Below are positions 31,048 to 33,977 of a DNA stretch of 33,977 nt, piece by piece. The translations under genes and the position numbers were made by a program. Origin of the DNA: Armatimonadota bacterium (GTDB taxonomy: Bacteria; Armatimonadota; Zipacnadia; Zipacnadales; VGFC01); NCBI GenBank assembly GCA_016869045.1, contig VGFC01000027.1, positions 1 through 33,977 on the forward strand, given 5' to 3'. Below the pieces are notes generated by a model. The model was given only the letters and a program-made list of their open reading frames with translations, had not been told where the DNA came from and made no database searches. The stretch's first letter is position 1. The number at the start of each line of letters is the position of its first letter.

Positions 31048-32341
31048 CCGGCACTCCTTCTAGCTTCGCGGCGATCCAGCGCACGAGGTCGCAGACGACG
31101 CCGTCGGCGATGCGCGCGTCGTTCATGATCCCCGACCACACGTACAGGATGCAGCCGCCCCCATCGAACTCGAACAGCGCCGCCGCCGGGCCGATGGGCC
31201 GGCCGTCCTCGGCGCGCACCTCGACCAGCGGCGTCATCTTCACACTCTCACTCGTCGAGGCGAAGCTCCTCAACCGCAGGTCGCCGGTCTCGGGGTATGC
31301 CCAACTCGGCGGAAGGCTGGGAAGCAGTGTCTGCCCTTCGAGCGGCTGTAGAACCAGTTTCGCGCCCTCCGGCGGGCGTTCGAAGGCGGCGATGATGTCG
31401 ATCCCTATTCTGCGAAGCAGCGGTTGGTTGGGGATGCCCTGAGGGCTGCCGGCGTCGATGGCGTAGTAGGTCGGGTAGGGCCACGCGGTCGCCATGAGGA
31501 TCGTGCCGCCCTCGGTCACGTAGCGGATGACGGCGTCGGCGGCGTCGTTCTCGGTGCGGATCGTGCGCAGGTGCGCTTCCTGCCCCACGTAGAGCGCCAC
31601 CGGGAACCGCTGCGCGCTGAACCGCCGGGCACCCAGCAGGTCCGCGCCTTCCAACTCCACGAGCTTCTGCCGCAGGCCCGTCCGCCCGAGCAGCATTGAC
31701 AGGGCAGCCGGTTCGGCGCCTTGCGGCGGCAGCACCGCGATGCGGCCGCTCGGGATGCCGGCGGCGACCTCCTGCAGGCGCACGACCGGAGGCGCCTCTT
31801 CCCGGAAGCGCGCACGCCACTCCGCCTGACCCTTCTCGTACTCCGCCTTCAGGCGCGCGTCTGCAGGATCACCGGCCACGAGCGCAAACAGGTAGCACCC
31901 GCGCGGTATGACGCGGGCGATGGGAGCCTCGCCCGGCGCCTCGCCTCGCGCCAGGAGCAGCCTTCGTGTGCGCAGCTTGCTCGCCGCCCACGCCAGGGCG
32001 CAGTGTTCAGCCTTCACGATTGCCGACTTCCCGTCGGTCCCCTCGAAGACTACCGCTGCGAGCTGGGGCTCGACAACGGGGCTGACCAGGGCGTAGACGA
32101 GAGGAGCCGGTTCCGGCAGGTCCACCGGCGAGGCTGCCGCGAACACGTCAGTGCCGTTCGCCGCGGGCATCTCGGCTGGCACGCCCCAGGCCTCCAGCTT
32201 GCCCTGCGGCAGGCCGAACCATGACCAGGGCTCACCCTCGGCGACCGAGACGGGCACAGTCCGCTCGAAGGCCGTCGGGGAGAGCGCCTGACCCTCCGCA
32301 GGCCGGAGGACAGCCGCAAGCAGCGCGATGCACACCAACAC
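31037..32341 (-). CDS. Secreted protein with amidotransferase-like (GATase1/ThuA-type) region
   Basis: 434 aa from GTG 32341 with GAGGTG 4-5 nt upstream. A short signal peptide (LVCIALLAAVLRPAEG) is followed by about 170 residues of unclear beta-rich sequence. An alpha/beta domain then begins near residue 190 (GRIAVLPPQGAEPAAL, FPVALYVGQEAHLRTI, DAVIRYVTEGGTILMATAW), like the flavodoxin/class-I-amidotransferase fold of ThuA and related envelope proteins. No catalytic Cys is seen at the nucleophile elbow, so it is probably not an amidotransferase. It is coupled to the HEAT gene and divergent from an ECF sigma gene. Confidence 0.65.
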   Translation of the reverse strand: MLVCIALLAAVLRPAEGQALSPTAFERTVPVSVAEGEPWSWFGLPQGKLEAWGVPAEMPAANGTDVFAAASPVDLPEPAPLVYALVSPVVEPQLAAVVFEGTDGKSAIVKAEHCALAWAASKLRTRRLLLARGEAPGEAPIARVIPRGCYLFALVAGDPADARLKAEYEKGQAEWRARFREEAPPVVRLQEVAAGIPSGRIAVLPPQGAEPAALSMLLGRTGLRQKLVELEGADLLGARRFSAQRFPVALYVGQEAHLRTIRTENDAADAVIRYVTEGGTILMATAWPYPTYYAIDAGSPQGIPNQPLLRRIGIDIIAAFERPPEGAKLVLQPLEGQTLLPSLPPSWAYPETGDLRLRSFASTSESVKMTPLVEVRAEDGRPIGPAAALFEFDGGGCILYVWSGIMNDARIADGVVCDLVRWIAAKLEGVPDGE

Positions 32342-32495
32342 GGTTCACCTCAAACGCGCGGGTTCGCAGCACGCAACCGAAGGGCCTTCTTCGCGCGCGG
32401 CAAGGCCGGGTGGTCGGCGGAACGTCAACGGTGATAGGGAGCCGCCGGGTAGACAGATCAGGTCTCGACGCGCGTCTTGTCTGTAGGGAACGCTG

Positions 32496-33014
32496 ATGAA
32501 CGTGACCGACGATGGCAGGCTGCGCGAAGCGTTCCGGGAGCTGTCCCGTGGCAGGATGGACGCGCTGGAGGTCATCTGGGGTGAGTGCGCCGAGCGGCTG
32601 CACAACTACGCCTTCGCCCTCACCGCGAGCGATGACGAGGCGGATGACATCCTCAGCGAGGTCCTGGTCCGCGTCGCGCGGCGCAGGTGGCGGTTGCGTC
32701 TCGTTCGCGACCCGAAGGCCTACCTCTTCGCCGCCGTGCGGAACGCCGCCCGGTCACGGGCGCGACGCAAGCCTTCCGAGGCCCTGGCCGAGGGGGAACA
32801 CCCGGCACGCGCCGCGCCCGATCCGCAGGCGGTGGCCGTCCGGCAGGCGGTGTTGGGCCTGCCCGGCGAGCAGCGGGAGGTCATCGTGCTTCACCTCTGG
32901 GGCGGGCTGACCTTCGAGGAGATCGGCCTTGCAGTCGGCACTTCGCCGAATACGGCCGCCAGTCGGTACCGATACGCACTGTCGAAGCTGCGACAGGCCC
33001 TGGGAGACGAGTAG
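32496..33014 (+). CDS. ECF-type RNA polymerase sigma factor (second)
   Basis: 172 aa, ATG with AGGGAA upstream. Region 2: WGECAERLHNYAFALTASDD, EADDILSEVLVRVARR, DPKAYLFAAVRNAARSRARR. Region 4: LPGEQREVIVLHLWGGLTFE, EIGLAVGTSPNTAASRYRYA and LSKLRQALGDE, a typical sigma70_r4_2 helix-turn-helix. Divergent from the secreted amidotransferase-like gene across 154 bp; no confident promoter was identified there. It is followed after 1 bp by a TM protein that is probably its regulator. Confidence 0.9.
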   Translation: MNVTDDGRLREAFRELSRGRMDALEVIWGECAERLHNYAFALTASDDEADDILSEVLVRVARRRWRLRLVRDPKAYLFAAVRNAARSRARRKPSEALAEGEHPARAAPDPQAVAVRQAVLGLPGEQREVIVLHLWGGLTFEEIGLAVGTSPNTAASRYRYALSKLRQALGDE

Positions 33015-33015
33015 G

Positions 33016-33420
33016 ATGGATGACGAGCGCCTTGAGGGACGGCTGAGGAAGGTCCGGCTGAGCGTACCGGGCGTGACCTTCGCGCAGGTCGAGGCCCGAG
33101 CCCGGCGACGCCGGGCAAGCAGACCTCTACTGCGGATGGCGGTGGCGACGGCCGCGGTGTGGCTGATCGCGTGGGGAACGCAGGTGGCCGTCGAGCACGG
33201 CGTGCAGGGCCCGGCCTTGCCGGCGAGCGCAGCCGTCGCCGACCATCCGACCTCCGGCGGCGAGAACGTGACGCCTGGTCTCCTGGTGCGCCGGCAACTG
33301 TTGGATGAGCTGGCCCCGGAGGCCTGGGACACGGTTGGCCCTGTCGAGTCCGAGCCCCCAGGCGAGCGTGACACGCGCGGAACTGACTCCGCGGCCCTGA
33401 GGAGGTTGGGCTATGTCTGA
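33016..33420 (+). CDS. Single-TM protein, candidate anti-sigma factor
   Basis: 134 aa. ATG is one base after the sigma stop (TAG-G-ATG). A cytoplasmic, basic N-terminal 40 residues (RLEGRLRKVRLSVPG, QVEARARRRRA) lead to one membrane helix (about 41-56, MAVATAAVWLIAWGTQV), then a periplasmic tail. The topology fits a membrane anti-sigma factor, but no zinc motif is present, so the call rests on position and topology. It ends in GYV-TGA, overlapping the next gene's ATG. Confidence 0.6.
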   Translation: MDDERLEGRLRKVRLSVPGVTFAQVEARARRRRASRPLLRMAVATAAVWLIAWGTQVAVEHGVQGPALPASAAVADHPTSGGENVTPGLLVRRQLLDELAPEAWDTVGPVESEPPGERDTRGTDSAALRRLGYV

Positions 33421-33977
33421 TGCGGGAAGCGCAGGACGCTCAAGCGGCTGGTTCCCCACCTTCAGGAGGCTTCTGCGGTGGCGCATCTGGCGAGTGTGGC
33501 GCATCGTCGCCTACGGTCTGCTGGCGCTGCTGCTTCTCGGGGGGCTGCTGAACCTGGTCGGCAACCTCTACTACGGGCACAGAGTGAAGGCCGAGATTCG
33601 CGCGCTCAAGGCCGCCGGGCATCCGGTGACCCCCGCCGACATCACGCCGCCGCCGGTTTCCGAGGCCGAGAACGCGGCTCCCCTGTACAAGGCCGCCGCG
33701 CAGATCGTGAAGCCGCATCAGGAGGGCGCATCCGGGACTGGCCCGAATGCGACCTACCCCTTCGGCTACCGCGACCGTGAGTGGAACGACCCCAAGGTGC
33801 TCGCCTGCCTCGCTCAACTGGTGAAGGAGGACCGAGCCGCGCTGGACCTAGTCCGCCAGGCCTCCGCGAAGCCCGGCTACCGCTCTGAGACCGACTACTC
33901 CGACCCGGCCATCGCCGAGTTCCCTCAGTTCAACGAGGCCGCGGCTTTGGCTTACTTCCTCGCCTCAGCGGCGGTCG
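33413..33977 (+). CDS. Membrane-anchored protein of unknown function (partial at right edge)
   Basis: Reading from ATG 33413 (ATGTCTGA overlaps the upstream stop by 8 nt) gives 188 codons open to the window end. A basic N-terminus (FRRLLRWRIWRVWR) and one membrane helix (about 37-55, GLLALLLLGGLLNLVGN) precede an extracytoplasmic domain with VSEAENAAPLYKAAAQI, EWNDPKVLACLAQLVKEDRA and FPQFNEAAALAYFLASAA. I have seen the NAAPLY-K/R helix in hypothetical proteins of related phyla but know no function. Coupling suggests it belongs to the sigma module. Confidence 0.75.
   Translation, partial: MSDAGSAGRSSGWFPTFRRLLRWRIWRVWRIVAYGLLALLLLGGLLNLVGNLYYGHRVKAEIRALKAAGHPVTPADITPPPVSEAENAAPLYKAAAQIVKPHQEGASGTGPNATYPFGYRDREWNDPKVLACLAQLVKEDRAALDLVRQASAKPGYRSETDYSDPAIAEFPQFNEAAALAYFLASAAV

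Noticed and set aside
32342-32495. ECF-type autoregulated promoter (GGAAC word near 32418) before the second sigma gene
   Set aside because: Only a single five-base -35-like word is present and no matching -10 could be defended.

Overview
The window is high-GC bacterial chromosome, densely coded on both strands. It most resembles an Armatimonadota-like or Planctomycete-like genome, probably an environmental lineage. The pointers are two type IV prepilin-like proteins with the N-terminal GFTL(I/T)ELLVVIA leader and a C-terminal H-x9-DG motif, one BlaI/BlaR1 (M56) pair, two small ECF sigma modules, several secreted repeat proteins (FG-GAP, HEAT, Big_1 Ig-like, TPR) and REP-like palindromes. This assignment rests on family resemblance, not a search. 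Some genes end in TGA, so UGA is a normal stop here. I saw no tRNA, rRNA, CRISPR array, transposase or prophage gene.

Layout. 1-376 holds only palindromic repeats. 377-2214 has a Tat-exported aldo/keto-reductase-like protein and, divergently, a cysteine-rich secreted protein. mutM (fpg) at 2287-3114 converges on a minus-strand gene string that runs from 10892 down to 3135: STAND NTPase (2 TM + NB-ARC + TPR), a prepilin interrupted by an in-frame TGA, an FG-GAP secreted protein, two tandem QueG-like Fe-S proteins, and a hicB-hicA pair. 11112-12611 (minus) holds a PPC-like secreted protein, an intact prepilin behind a promoter containing a BlaI-type dyad, and a 37-residue Lys-rich small gene. 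12834-13973 encodes a membrane protein with four copies of a Cys motif known from penicillin-binding-protein tails. 13970-15353 (minus) is an ECF sigma / soluble zinc anti-sigma operon with two small related proteins, followed by a zinc-ribbon membrane protein (15428-15997). blaI-blaR1 occupy 16136-18494.

The most interesting block is 18580-25679, an eight-gene plus-strand operon. It encodes a barrel-sandwich/KOW-like protein, an FnIII-plus-membrane protein, two polytopic membrane proteins, a two-TM protein with a Rossmann-like soluble domain, an NTF2-like and a LolA-like bitopic protein, and a sugar-phosphate isomerase-like enzyme. The first five look like components of an uncharacterised membrane machine. 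Next, 25911-29225 encodes a 1104-residue Big_1 Ig-like repeat surface protein behind a near-consensus promoter and a structured leader. On the minus strand, 29413-32341 encodes a secreted amidotransferase-fold-like protein and a translationally coupled HEAT-repeat protein whose signal peptide is written across a 73-bp REP-like palindrome. A second ECF sigma/anti-sigma-like module begins at 32496 and its third gene runs off the right edge.

Regulation visible in the sequence: the blaI promoter and the 12265 prepilin promoter are both TTGACA-N17-TATAG(T/A), and both carry a TACTAT-N4/5-ATAGTA dyad over the -10. This suggests BlaI controls itself and a pilin gene.
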